Below, piece after piece: positions 1-5,097 of a DNA stretch of 5,930 bases (positions are counted from its first letter, which is position 1; every line of letters starts with the position of its first letter). Origin of the DNA: Clostridia bacterium (GTDB lineage Bacteria; Bacillota; Clostridia; Oscillospirales; Acutalibacteraceae). The position numbers and the translations under genes were made by a program. Below the pieces are notes generated by a model. That model ran no database searches, was not told where the DNA came from, and saw nothing but the letters and a program-made list of their open reading frames with translations. Location: NCBI GenBank assembly GCA_017501865.1, contig JAFVWD010000163.1, positions 1 through 5,930 of the forward strand. The letters are read 5' to 3'.

Positions 1-470
1 GAATACCCGGTTGGTGTCAGAAATACACATTAAAATCTAACGGTTCAGCCGTAAAAACAAAACCTGTTAACGGGTTTGTTTACATTAAATGTGAAGGCAA
101 AAAGGAAGTAATAGAGCTCGATTTACAAATGAAAGCAACCTTAATTGAGGCTAACCCCTTAATAGAAGAAAACTTCGGAAGAGTTGCGGTTTCTTACGGT
201 CCGTTTATTTATTGTCTTGAAGATATTGATGCCGACCGCAGAATTTCTGAAATTTCGCTCAGTAAGAACCTTAATGAAACAGTTAAGTATGTAGAATTTT
301 TTAAGGCAAACATCTTAGAGGTAGACGCATTTGTTCAAGAAAAATTTGACGGGCTTTACAGACCTTTGAAAAATGAAAAAACACCTGCACGCATAATGCT
401 TATACCATACTACACCTTTGCTAATCGTGGTGAATCAGATATGGCTGTATGGTTAAGACTCGCAAGATAA
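1..470 (+). CDS. GH127-type beta-L-arabinofuranosidase, C-terminal fragment (5' end outside window)
   Basis: The open frame runs in from the left edge (first full codon at base 3) and stops with TAA at 468-470, leaving about 155 residues of a larger protein. The visible start IPGWC, then FVYIKC, IELDLQM and the block YGPFIYCLED, and the end IPYYTFANRGESDMAVWLR, match the C-terminal beta-sandwich region of glycoside hydrolase family 127 (formerly DUF1680). That family releases terminal L-arabinofuranose from plant glycans and glycoproteins. The (alpha/alpha)6 catalytic barrel with its zinc-binding cysteines and glutamate lies upstream, outside the window, so activity cannot be judged here. The ATG at 129 is internal, because the frame and the family similarity both continue upstream of it. 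The gene is followed by a strong terminator, so it ends its transcript. Family assignment is from recalled motifs; the related GH146 is an alternative. Confidence 0.85.
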   Translation, partial: IPGWCQKYTLKSNGSAVKTKPVNGFVYIKCEGKKEVIELDLQMKATLIEANPLIEENFGRVAVSYGPFIYCLEDIDADRRISEISLSKNLNETVKYVEFFKANILEVDAFVQEKFDGLYRPLKNEKTPARIMLIPYYTFANRGESDMAVWLRLAR

Positions 471-500
471 AAAGAAGAAACATAAAGGTAAGTGTACCGG

Positions 501-539
501 GGTTCAACAGGTAAAATTTCCGCCTGTTGAACCTTTTTT
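501..539 (+). terminator. Rho-independent terminator of the GH127 gene
   Basis: An 11-bp perfect stem, GGTTCAACAGG (501-511) with CCTGTTGAACC (523-533), has an 11-nt loop and is followed by six T (534-539). It lies 30 bases after the stop codon of the arabinofuranosidase gene. Confidence 0.93.
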
Positions 540-741
540 CTTCAAGAAAGTGAAAACTGTAATTATTTGTTGCTGAAAGCTTCGCACTCAGTACACACTA
601 CATTATCGCGAACACCAAAATTAAGTATAAAAGCTTAAGGTGACGGGAGCCGAACACCTTACTTTGCTCAGCTTCTACCCCTAATTAATTCTTTATTATT
701 TATAAATTTTCGTGCCTTTCATTATATTTATTATAAAAAAC
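540..741. other. Gene-free stretch with a short hairpin
   Basis: I see no credible coding frame, ribosome site or RNA gene here. One stem is visible: TAAGGTG (635/636-642) pairs with CACCTTA (655-661), and inside it CGG-GAG-CCG (644-652) can form a 3-nt-loop mini-hairpin. The ten bases AGCCGAACAC (648-657) recur at 1194-1203 beside the detached tRNA end, hinting that this DNA belongs to the same repeat-rich locus. The stretch becomes very AT-rich towards the promoter at 744. Confidence 0.5.
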
Positions 742-743
742 AC

Positions 744-772
744 TTGATTTTATAAAAATTATAATGTATAAT
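744..772 (+). promoter_or_regulatory. Sigma-A-type promoter of the tRNA-Pro locus
   Basis: TTGATT (744-749) and TATAAT (767-772) are separated by exactly 17 bases, with an AT-rich upstream region typical of stable-RNA promoters. Predicted start is near 779, about 60 bases before the broken tRNA copy. No comparably good promoter lies between 862 and 1036, so this is also the best candidate for transcribing the intact tRNA-Pro by read-through. The best alternative nearer the tRNA is TTGAAC (987-992) with TTTTAT (1012-1017), which has a poor 19-base spacer. Confidence 0.7.
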
Positions 773-841
773 TCTATTGCTTTAAAGATATTGTTTTTAA
801 AATCAGCATTAAAACTTAAAGTTGAGCAAATCAATACTTAT

Positions 842-997
842 CGAGATGTGGCTCAATTTGGAGACGTTTCCGAGCGCCGCCGGTGGCGGATTCAGCGAGG
901 AATAAGGAGTGGCGCAATAACGAGTATCGCGAAGTGAGCAACGAGCGAGACGACTATATTGCAACAGGATGAGCGCTACGTTCGTTTTGAACGTACC
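842..997 (+). pseudogene. Broken tRNA-Pro copy interrupted in the D-loop
   Basis: Bases 842-861 are identical to the first 20 bases of the intact tRNA-Pro (1036-1055): 5' acceptor strand, D-stem and most of the D-loop. The tRNA-like sequence resumes at about 970 with GAGCGCTACGTTCG (971-984), identical to 1058-1071: 3' D-stem, 5' anticodon stem and loop. In between lies a GC-richer insert of about 108 bases. After 984 the copy decays: the anticodon loop is expanded (TTTTGAA before CGTA) and no T-arm or 3' acceptor strand follows. It cannot make a normal tRNA. Either it is an ancestral gene replaced by the intact copy at 1036, or it is a tRNA-derived repeat. The match to the tRNA is exact; the history is inference. 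Confidence 0.7.
862..969 (+). repeat. Hairpin-rich GC insert inside the broken tRNA-Pro
   Basis: This insert sits between the two tRNA-identical pieces and is clearly richer in G+C than its AT-rich surroundings. It contains CCGCC-GGT-GGCGG (878-890), TCGC-GAA-GTGA (927-937) and an outer pairing GCAATA (914-919) with TATTGC (957-962). Its small 3-nt-loop hairpins resemble those of the T-loop insertions at 1213-1242 and 3389-3418. No coding frame with a ribosome site is present. It is probably a palindromic repeat element, but no second copy lies in this window, so repeat status is inferred from structure only. Confidence 0.5.
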
Positions 998-1035
998 CCC
1001 TACAGGGTTTGTTTTATTAATTTCAATTTTAATAT

Positions 1036-1112
<77 letters not shown>

Positions 1113-1119
1113 AATCTAT

Positions 1120-1154
1120 AAGGTATGTACTGTGTGTACATACCTTCATTTTTT
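1120..1154 (+). terminator. Terminator of tRNA-Pro
   Basis: AAGGTATGTAC (1120-1130) pairs perfectly with GTACATACCTT (1136-1146) across the loop TGTGT, followed by CA and six T (1149-1154). It lies seven bases after the encoded CCA, a normal position for a tRNA transcript end. Confidence 0.9.
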
Positions 1155-1171
1155 GTTTTTATAAACAAACA

Positions 1172-1184
1172 GGGATTTGAACCC
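1172..1184 (-). repeat. Inverted copy of the tRNA T-arm box
   Basis: GGGATTTGAACCC is the exact reverse complement of the T-arm core GGGTTCAAATCCC of tRNA-Pro (1087-1099). Its left part GGGATTTGA (1172-1180) can also pair with TCAAATCCC (1240-1248) in the detached tRNA end just downstream, forming a 9-bp stem. That stem encloses the hairpin TCGGC-GAA-GCCGA (1187-1199). Confidence 0.6.
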
Positions 1185-1207
1185 CCTCGGCGAAGCCGAA
1201 CACAATC

Positions 1208-1266
1208 GGGTTTCGCGTAGCGATGATGGGCAAAACCCATCAAATCCCGTCATCTCGACCAAAAAG
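1208..1266 (+). repeat. 59-bp direct repeat, left copy: tRNA-Pro 3' end with two-hairpin T-loop insertion
   Basis: This segment matches 3384-3442 at 58 of 59 positions; the only difference is A1235 against G3411. Its 3' part (1241-1261) is identical to the last 21 bases of tRNA-Pro, from the T-loop through CCA. Relative to the tRNA, 28 bases are inserted after GGGTT in the T-loop. They form TCGC-GTA-GCGA (1213-1223) and TGATGGG (1224-1230) with CCCATCA (1236-1242). Flanked by GGG and CCC of the T-stem, this folds as a three-way junction. The 5' half of the tRNA is missing. It may be an attachment-site remnant or a tRNA-derived repeat. Confidence 0.85.
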
Positions 1267-1298
1267 GCAGGTTCATTACGAACTTGCCTTTATTTTTT
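1264..1298 (+). terminator. Terminator after the left detached tRNA end
   Basis: AAGGCAGGTTC (1264-1274) pairs with GAACTTGCCTT (1280-1290) with one G-T pair and loop ATTAC, followed by TATTTTTT. It begins three bases after the CCA of the detached tRNA 3' end and differs in sequence from the terminator of the intact tRNA. Confidence 0.88.
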
Positions 1299-1318
1299 GT
1301 TTAAGAAGATGGTGTTTG

Positions 1319-1347
1319 TTGACAGAAACACGATGATATGATTTAAT
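1319..1347 (+). promoter_or_regulatory. Strong promoter of the first lipoprotein gene
   Basis: A perfect -35 box TTGACA (1319-1324) is followed after 17 bases by TTTAAT (1342-1347), with an extended -10 TG at 1339-1340. Predicted start near 1354 gives a leader of about 34 bases before the ATG at 1388. Confidence 0.82.
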
Positions 1348-1387
1348 AAAAAAGAAACAAGAAAAAAGTATAAGGGGGAATGTTAAT

Positions 1388-1981
1388 ATGAAAAAACTGG
1401 TAGTATTTATTTTGGTTACTGTTATGTTGGTTGCTTTTACATCATGCACTAAACAGAAAAATGATTCATCAAACAATGCTCCTTTGGTTGGTGGGGGTAA
1501 CACTCCCAATGCTCCGACTCTTATACTCAACGGAAAACAATTAGATGTATATACTTCGCATTACAATGTTACAGAGGAATATGCCTCTATTCCTTTATCA
1601 GCTTTTCTGCAGTCTTTGGGAGCGGAGTATGCCGATTCACCGATGAATGAATATGGGGTTCAGTGTTATTCTTTTATGGATAACCGATACATAATCAATG
1701 GAAGAATGCACCTGTTTATGTTCGAAGAAGATTATAAAGCTTTTTTGAAAGAATTGAATGATACAGGCAAGAAACTTTCAAAGGAAACAGCCTCAGAACG
1801 AGGTTTGCTTCCCAAGAATCAAAGTAAGGTTTTATTGAATACAGACGAAACAAATATTGAATATACGGAAATATGGAGCGACCATGAATCACTGATGAAC
1901 GCTCTGAGAGAAAGTGGAATTGATATAACGATTGAATACGATTTTGAGACTCGTGCGATTACCGTCACTTTGAAGGAATAA
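1388..1981 (+). CDS. Predicted lipoprotein with a copper-amine-oxidase-N-like (stalk) fold
   Basis: The 197-residue protein starts at ATG 1388, eight bases after the strong ribosome site AAGGGGGA (1372-1379). Residues 1-20 are a lipoprotein signal: MKK, a hydrophobic stretch, and a lipobox FTSC with Cys20 as lipidation site. A Ser/Asn/Gly/Pro-rich linker follows (about 24-43), so the protein should be tethered to the outer face of the membrane. The mature part begins with LILNGKQLDV (45-54) and IPLSAFLQSLGAEY (68-81), a pattern resembling the Cu_amine_oxidN1 'stalk' repeats of Firmicutes surface proteins. The end, ITIEYDFETRAITVTLKE (180-197), looks like a closing beta-hairpin of the same type. 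No catalytic motif is seen. It has its own promoter and terminator and so is a single-gene unit. Exact function is unknown; the fold is an inference. Confidence 0.88.
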   Translation: MKKLVVFILVTVMLVAFTSCTKQKNDSSNNAPLVGGGNTPNAPTLILNGKQLDVYTSHYNVTEEYASIPLSAFLQSLGAEYADSPMNEYGVQCYSFMDNRYIINGRMHLFMFEEDYKAFLKELNDTGKKLSKETASERGLLPKNQSKVLLNTDETNIEYTEIWSDHESLMNALRESGIDITIEYDFETRAITVTLKE

Positions 1982-1983
1982 AA

Positions 1984-2017
1984 GGAGCTGACTTTTTCAG
2001 TCAGCTCCCTTTCTTTG
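1984..2017 (+). terminator. Terminator of the first lipoprotein gene
   Basis: GGAGCTGACT (1984-1993) pairs perfectly with AGTCAGCTCC (1999-2008) across TTTTC, followed by the T-rich run CTTTCTTTG. It starts two bases after the stop codon. Stem and tail resemble the terminator at 5098-5135. Confidence 0.9.
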
Positions 2018-2073
2018 TATTATGCAGTAAAGTTTTTGACATTAATGAAACTGTGGAAATGTGACGGAAGGTA

Positions 2074-2082
2074 TGGTATAAT
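2074..2082 (+). promoter_or_regulatory. Extended -10 promoter of the three-gene operon
   Basis: TGGTATAAT gives a consensus -10 (TATAAT, 2077-2082) with extended TG at 2074-2075. The region 17 bases upstream (TGGAAA, 2054-2059) is a poor -35 box; a perfect TTGACA at 2036-2041 is too far away (35 bases). Predicted start is near 2089. Confidence 0.65.
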
Positions 2083-2088
2083 GGATTT

Positions 2089-2106
2089 GACAAATGAGAA
2101 TTTGTC
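2089..2106 (+). promoter_or_regulatory. 5' leader stem-loop
   Basis: GACAAAT (2089-2095) pairs with ATTTGTC (2100-2106) around GAGA. The stem begins at the predicted transcript start and ends directly before the ribosome site GGGAGG (2107-2112). It may stabilise the mRNA 5' end or tune ribosome access. It is too small to be a recognisable riboswitch. Confidence 0.45.
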
Positions 2107-2123
2107 GGGAGGTGTATGGTTGT

Positions 2124-2507
2124 ATGAATAAAATATATGAAAGTATAAGTAATACCATAAGTCGAATGAAGCCTTTTCATAAGATTCAAGTTTTAAGTGC
2201 TTTTGTACCATTTTATACTTCTTTTGTTGTGGTACTCATAACCTATATTGTTTGTTGGAAAAGTAAAATACCTTTTTCTAGTTTTGTTATATGTTTTTTT
2301 ATTTATGGCATTTTACTTTCATTTGCGTTTAACCTTATCAGTGAGCCGATTTTTAAGTATATTGTTGGTTGTGTTATATCACTTGTCGGTAATTATTGTT
2401 TGGTTAGTATTCAAATGAAAAAAACGAAAAACCCAATTTGTAAATATATAAACATTGATGTAAAGAACAGGGGGAGAAGCAATGGCAAAATTAGAACAGG
2501 TTCTTAA
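2124..2507 (+). CDS. Small three-helix membrane protein, unknown function
   Basis: The start is placed at ATG 2124 because it follows the ribosome site GGGAGG (2107-2112) at 11 bases. An in-frame ATG at 2094 would fall inside the leader hairpin near the transcript start. The 127-residue product has a short basic/amphipathic N-terminus, then three hydrophobic segments at about 24-45, 51-72 and 77-97, and a basic polar tail (98-127) rich in Lys, Arg and Asn. I recognise no family motif. It heads an operon: the next gene starts 26 bases before this one ends, in another frame, with its ribosome site inside this gene. The tail residues SNGKIRTGS are encoded by the overlap, so they may not be under selection for this protein. 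It could be a membrane anchor or partner of the downstream products. Confidence 0.72.
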   Translation: MNKIYESISNTISRMKPFHKIQVLSAFVPFYTSFVVVLITYIVCWKSKIPFSSFVICFFIYGILLSFAFNLISEPIFKYIVGCVISLVGNYCLVSIQMKKTKNPICKYINIDVKNRGRSNGKIRTGS

Positions 2508-2745
2508 TGGTGATTTCGGACAGATTTTGAAGACAATCGAAAACGGAATATTGAACGGCAGTATGTCGCCAACTTATAGCTATGCAGGCGGAAACCGAGT
2601 TAGTATGAATGTTACATTGTTTCAAAATGCGAATGGTCCGATTTATCTTTCTGCAATTACATCAGGCGGAAGTCAGGCGATGTTATTCAAGGTGAATACC
2701 TTGGGTGAAGAAGCTTTCCTTGATAAGTTGAGAGAGCTGTTATGA
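2482..2745 (+). CDS. Small DUF6054-like protein, shortened
   Basis: The 87-residue protein starts at ATG 2482 after the strong ribosome site AGGGGGAG (2469-2476). The order MAKLEQVLNGDF, GILNGSMS (22-29), GGNRVSMNVTL (36-46), SAITSGGSQAMLFKVNT (57-73) and GEEAFLDKLRELL matches, from memory, the DUF6054 family of small cytoplasmic Firmicutes proteins of unknown role. Members I recall are near 110 residues and carry about 25 more residues (an acidic segment and a V-R-V-x-E-R-Y strand) between NGS and GGNRVS. Here that part is reduced to PTYSYA, suggesting an in-frame deletion, although both ends are well kept. There is no signal peptide or membrane segment. It overlaps the membrane-protein gene by 26 bases and is followed after 32 bases by a lipoprotein gene, so the three are probably co-transcribed. 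Function unknown. Confidence 0.85.
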   Translation: MAKLEQVLNGDFGQILKTIENGILNGSMSPTYSYAGGNRVSMNVTLFQNANGPIYLSAITSGGSQAMLFKVNTLGEEAFLDKLRELL

Positions 2746-2777
2746 TCGGATTGATGTGAATCTGTAGAGGTGCATAT

Positions 2778-3173
2778 ATGAAAAAAATCTTATCAATTTT
2801 AACCTGTATATTAGTTATACTTTCCTTTGCTTCTTGCGGAGGTGTGTCAATATCAAATAAAAGATACAATGAAATATCAAACTATGTTTTAGAAAATATT
2901 GATACACTATCGCCTGAAAAAGATGTTGAATTTTTTGATTATGAATCCAAGGGACTTAGCATTGGGGCTACATACTACGGATATTATTATACTGTTAACA
3001 ATGAAATTTTACTTCCTGATTTTTATTCAGGCAATGATATAGATAAGATAAAAAATGATAAATATGAATCAGATGGTGGTACTTATTTTGGTAAACCAAA
3101 CAATGGCACAGATTGGTGCTTTATAAAAAAGATAACTGATAATTGGTATTACTACGAGTTGCACTGGGCGTAA
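2778..3173 (+). CDS. Predicted small lipoprotein, tyrosine-rich
   Basis: The 131-residue product starts at ATG 2778, five bases after AGAGGTG (2766-2772). Residues 1-20 form a lipoprotein signal, MKK plus a hydrophobic core and lipobox FASC with Cys20, followed by GG. The mature domain of about 110 residues has a helical start (YNEISNYVLENI, 30-41), the aromatic cluster ATYYGYYYTV (64-73), an Asp/Asn-rich middle, and a closing DWCFIKKITDNWYYYELHW (112-130). I have the impression of a family of small Clostridia lipoproteins with 'GYYY' and 'NWYYYELHW' strands, none with known function. No catalytic motif is seen. It is the last gene of the operon from 2074; no terminator lies right after the stop, and the first good one is at 3438. 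Confidence 0.87.
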   Translation: MKKILSILTCILVILSFASCGGVSISNKRYNEISNYVLENIDTLSPEKDVEFFDYESKGLSIGATYYGYYYTVNNEILLPDFYSGNDIDKIKNDKYESDGGTYFGKPNNGTDWCFIKKITDNWYYYELHWA

Positions 3174-3383
3174 ATCCAAAAGCGTAAATTCCTATTTGTT
3201 GTTTTCTGTTTAAAAACCTACCAATGACCACATAAAGCCCACAGTCAGAGTCGGACTATATGAAAACAGTGTGAAATTCAGCTTCAAAGAGCATTCGAAA
3301 AATACACGAAAGCACAATATGTTGTGTGCAGTTCCCGAGAGCAGACTGGCATAGCTCTTCGGGTACCGCAAGAGGGCACTTGT
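3174..3383. other. Gene-free, hairpin-rich stretch before the right repeat
   Basis: No credible gene is seen. The right half is structured. CCCGAGAGC (3334-3342) pairs with GCTC-T-TCGGG (3354-3363) with a single bulged T, an alternative stem CTCTT-CGG-GTA-CCG-C-AAGAG lies at 3355-3373, and CACAA-TATG-TTGTG sits at 3313-3326. TTCGGGT (3358-3364), some 20 bases before the detached T-arm, resembles the tRNA-Pro anticodon loop TTCGGGA, so part of this may be a degraded tRNA middle, but that match is short. The operon mRNA probably continues through this DNA. Confidence 0.5.
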
Positions 3384-3442
3384 GGGTTTCGCGTAGCGAT
3401 GATGGGCAAAGCCCATCAAATCCCGTCATCTCGACCAAAAAG
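3384..3442 (+). repeat. 59-bp direct repeat, right copy: tRNA-Pro 3' end with two-hairpin T-loop insertion
   Basis: This copy matches 1208-1266 except for one base. The preceding GT (3382-3383) also agrees with the tRNA T-stem GTGGG, so this copy retains slightly more tRNA than the left one. The insertion gives TCGC-GTA-GCGA (3389-3399) and a perfect 8-bp TGATGGGC-AAA-GCCCATCA (3400-3418). The one mismatch, G3411, adds a C-G pair absent from the left copy. Bases 3417-3437 equal the last 21 bases of tRNA-Pro including CCA (3435-3437). Confidence 0.85.
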
Positions 3443-3477
3443 CAGTTGAAAATCTTGTATTTTCAACTGCTTTTATT
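3438..3477 (+). terminator. Terminator after the right detached tRNA end
   Basis: A perfect 16-bp stem, AAAAGCAGTTGAAAAT (3438-3453) with ATTTTCAACTGCTTTT (3459-3474), has loop CTTGT and starts immediately after the CCA. It is the first strong terminator after the operon of 2124-3173 and probably ends that transcript. The A/T symmetry could let it work in both directions. Confidence 0.9.
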
Positions 3478-3531
3478 ATATCTTCCCACCTAAAAACACT
3501 CTATTCTCACATTGTTTTGATTAAGCCAGGG

Positions 3532-3560
3532 TTGTTAAACATATTCATTTGTGATACAAT
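3532..3560 (+). promoter_or_regulatory. Promoter of the GH78-like gene
   Basis: TTGTTA (3532-3537) and TACAAT (3555-3560) are spaced by 17 bases, with an extended -10 TG at 3552-3553. Predicted start near 3567 leaves a leader of about 35 bases before ATG 3602. I see no operator palindrome around it. Confidence 0.72.
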
Positions 3561-3601
3561 CATCTCACAAATTTGAATTTGATAATGCGAGCGATTGATG
3601 T

Positions 3602-5062
3602 ATGAAAGATAAAAATTACTTTTTAGCTAAGGCACAGGAAAATATGCCTGAACTTCATTGCAGAAATATCATTCCCGATGCAACCGAATTTGTTGCATCA
3701 GACGGTGACAGTATTCTGCTTGACCTCGGACAACACGCTGTGGGGCATTTTTCATTTACTTTTGACAGAGTTGATGTTTTCGTTGATGCTCCCGTAAGGC
3801 TGATAATAAAATTCGGTGAAGATATGAGAGAAATCAATGATGATTTTTCCGAATACAAGGGTGTGCTTTCAAAAACATGGTTACAGGAAGAGCTCATTAA
3901 TCTTGACTATCCGCAAAAAATAACCTTGCCGAGAAGATATGCTTGCAAATACATAAAAATCACTATAGACAGAACTACAAGACCGATAAGACTTTTTGAT
4001 TTCAGTTTCTGTGCTTCAACAAGTGCAGATGTTTCAGTACTCAAACCAATTAATTCAAATGATGCTTTACTGAATAAAATTGATATTGTTGCTACAAATA
4101 CACTCAAAGAATGTATACAGACTGTATTTGAAGACGGACCTAAGCGTGACCGACGTTTATGGATTGGTGATTTAAGGCTTGAAGCTCTGACAAATTACTA
4201 TACATTCAATAATCTTGAAATTGTAAGAAGATGTCTATATCTTTTTGCTGCCGGTGAATGCAATGAACTCGGTTTTCTACCGTCATTTGTTTATGAAACG
4301 CCTTATTATCATTCGGGCGAAGCGCATATTGAGGACTATGCCCTTTTGTTTGTTGTGAGTGTATGCGATTATTATGAGCATACGAACGATATCAGTGTTG
4401 TGAATGACCTTCTTGATATTTGTAAGTCACAGCTTGATTGTTTCAAATCAACGCTTGACGATGATAGCATTGTAACGAAACAAAACGGATGGTTTGCTTT
4501 TATAGATTGGTGTCCGGGTCTTGAGGTTATGACTTCGTTACAGGGTGTTTATCTTTATGCGCTTGAACGCTTCGCGGGATTACTTAAAGCAATCGGCGAT
4601 GATGATTGTGAGAACTATACATCACTCCTTCCAAAAGTGCGTTTAGCTTCAAAAAATCATTTATACAATGAAAACCGAAATGTATTTATCAACAGTAGGG
4701 ATAACAACCAATTCAGTGTTCATTCGCAGGTGTGGATGATATTGGGTGGTGTAATCGATGGTGAAGAAGCAAAAAAACTTCTTCTCAATTGCCTTGATAA
4801 CAAAAAAGCGATGCAACCATGCACTCCATATATGCACCATTACGTTGTTGAAGCAATGCTGAAACTCGGGATGAAAGACGAAGCAGTACAATATTTGAAA
4901 AAACTTTGGGGCGGAATGGTTGAGCTTGGTGCAGACACTTTTTGGGAAGCTTACGTACCCGATGACCTTGATTTTTCACCATATAACGACAGAATGATAA
5001 ATAGCCTTTGTCATGCTTGGAGCTGCACCCCGTCATATTTCATACGAAAATACGAATTGTAA
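3602..5062 (+). CDS. Cytoplasmic GH78-like alpha-L-rhamnosidase family protein
   Basis: The 486-residue protein has no signal peptide, so it should act inside the cell on imported rhamnosides. An N-terminal beta domain (about 30-125) has LLDLGQHAVGHFSF (39-52), FGEDMRE (71-77) and LPRRYACKYIKI (109-120), as in GH78 enzymes. The (alpha/alpha)6 barrel follows (about 150-486). DGPKRDRRLWIGD (178-190) aligns with the catalytic motif of Bacillus RhaB (D567, E572, D579 as I recall): D178 and D190 match, but the general-acid glutamate position holds Asp183. GADTFWE gives Glu449, matching the RhaB base E841; the 271-residue spacing against 274 supports this. The protein ends soon after HAW (471-473), lacking the C-terminal beta-sandwich of longer GH78 enzymes. 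ATG 3602 lacks a good ribosome site; ATG 3644, after ACAGGA, is an alternative start. Substrate unproven. Confidence 0.85.
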   Translation: MKDKNYFLAKAQENMPELHCRNIIPDATEFVASDGDSILLDLGQHAVGHFSFTFDRVDVFVDAPVRLIIKFGEDMREINDDFSEYKGVLSKTWLQEELINLDYPQKITLPRRYACKYIKITIDRTTRPIRLFDFSFCASTSADVSVLKPINSNDALLNKIDIVATNTLKECIQTVFEDGPKRDRRLWIGDLRLEALTNYYTFNNLEIVRRCLYLFAAGECNELGFLPSFVYETPYYHSGEAHIEDYALLFVVSVCDYYEHTNDISVVNDLLDICKSQLDCFKSTLDDDSIVTKQNGWFAFIDWCPGLEVMTSLQGVYLYALERFAGLLKAIGDDDCENYTSLLPKVRLASKNHLYNENRNVFINSRDNNQFSVHSQVWMILGGVIDGEEAKKLLLNCLDNKKAMQPCTPYMHHYVVEAMLKLGMKDEAVQYLKKLWGGMVELGADTFWEAYVPDDLDFSPYNDRMINSLCHAWSCTPSYFIRKYEL

Positions 5063-5097
5063 TTAAAAAACTCTGATTTGTCGAACTAAAAACTACA

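Larger units (their letters stand above)
1208..3442. mobile_element. Putative small tRNA-Pro-associated island
   Basis: The two 59-bp direct repeats bound about 2.1 kb holding four small genes of unknown role, placed beside an intact tRNA-Pro and between carbohydrate-use genes. Duplicated tRNA 3' ends are the classic mark of tyrosine-recombinase integration, where the element rebuilds the tRNA and the displaced 3' end marks the far border. Against this, no integrase is present, the repeat carries an extra T-loop insertion that the intact tRNA lacks, and the cargo does not look foreign in base composition by eye. It could be a decayed island, a cassette moved by another element's integrase, or DNA between two unrelated insertions of a dispersed repeat. 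Confidence 0.35.

Noticed and set aside
862..969. Possible CRISPR or riboswitch in the GC-rich insert
   Set aside because: There are no regularly spaced repeats, no T-box or known aptamer pattern, and no downstream gene to regulate except a tRNA.
1276..1530. Minus-strand frame opposite the first lipoprotein start
   Set aside because: It is antisense to a well-supported promoter, ribosome site and lipoprotein signal.
2036..2041. Perfect TTGACA as -35 box of the operon promoter
   Set aside because: It lies 35 bases from TATAAT at 2077, too far for one promoter, and no -10 box is seen at proper spacing.
2001..2211. Overlapping minus-strand open frames
   Set aside because: They cover a terminator, a promoter and the start of the membrane-protein gene; no ribosome site or family signal.
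1267..3383. Defence, toxin-antitoxin or retron system in the cargo
   Set aside because: No nuclease, reverse transcriptase, toxin fold or antitoxin DNA-binding motif is visible; only lipoprotein signals, membrane helices and a DUF-like protein.
1261..3384. Insertion sequence bounded by terminal inverted repeats
   Set aside because: The flanking repeats are direct, not inverted, and no transposase is encoded.
3210..3438. Minus-strand frames across the hairpin-rich stretch and right repeat
   Set aside because: Their sequence is the reverse reading of repeat and tRNA DNA; composition is not protein-like and no start signal is present.
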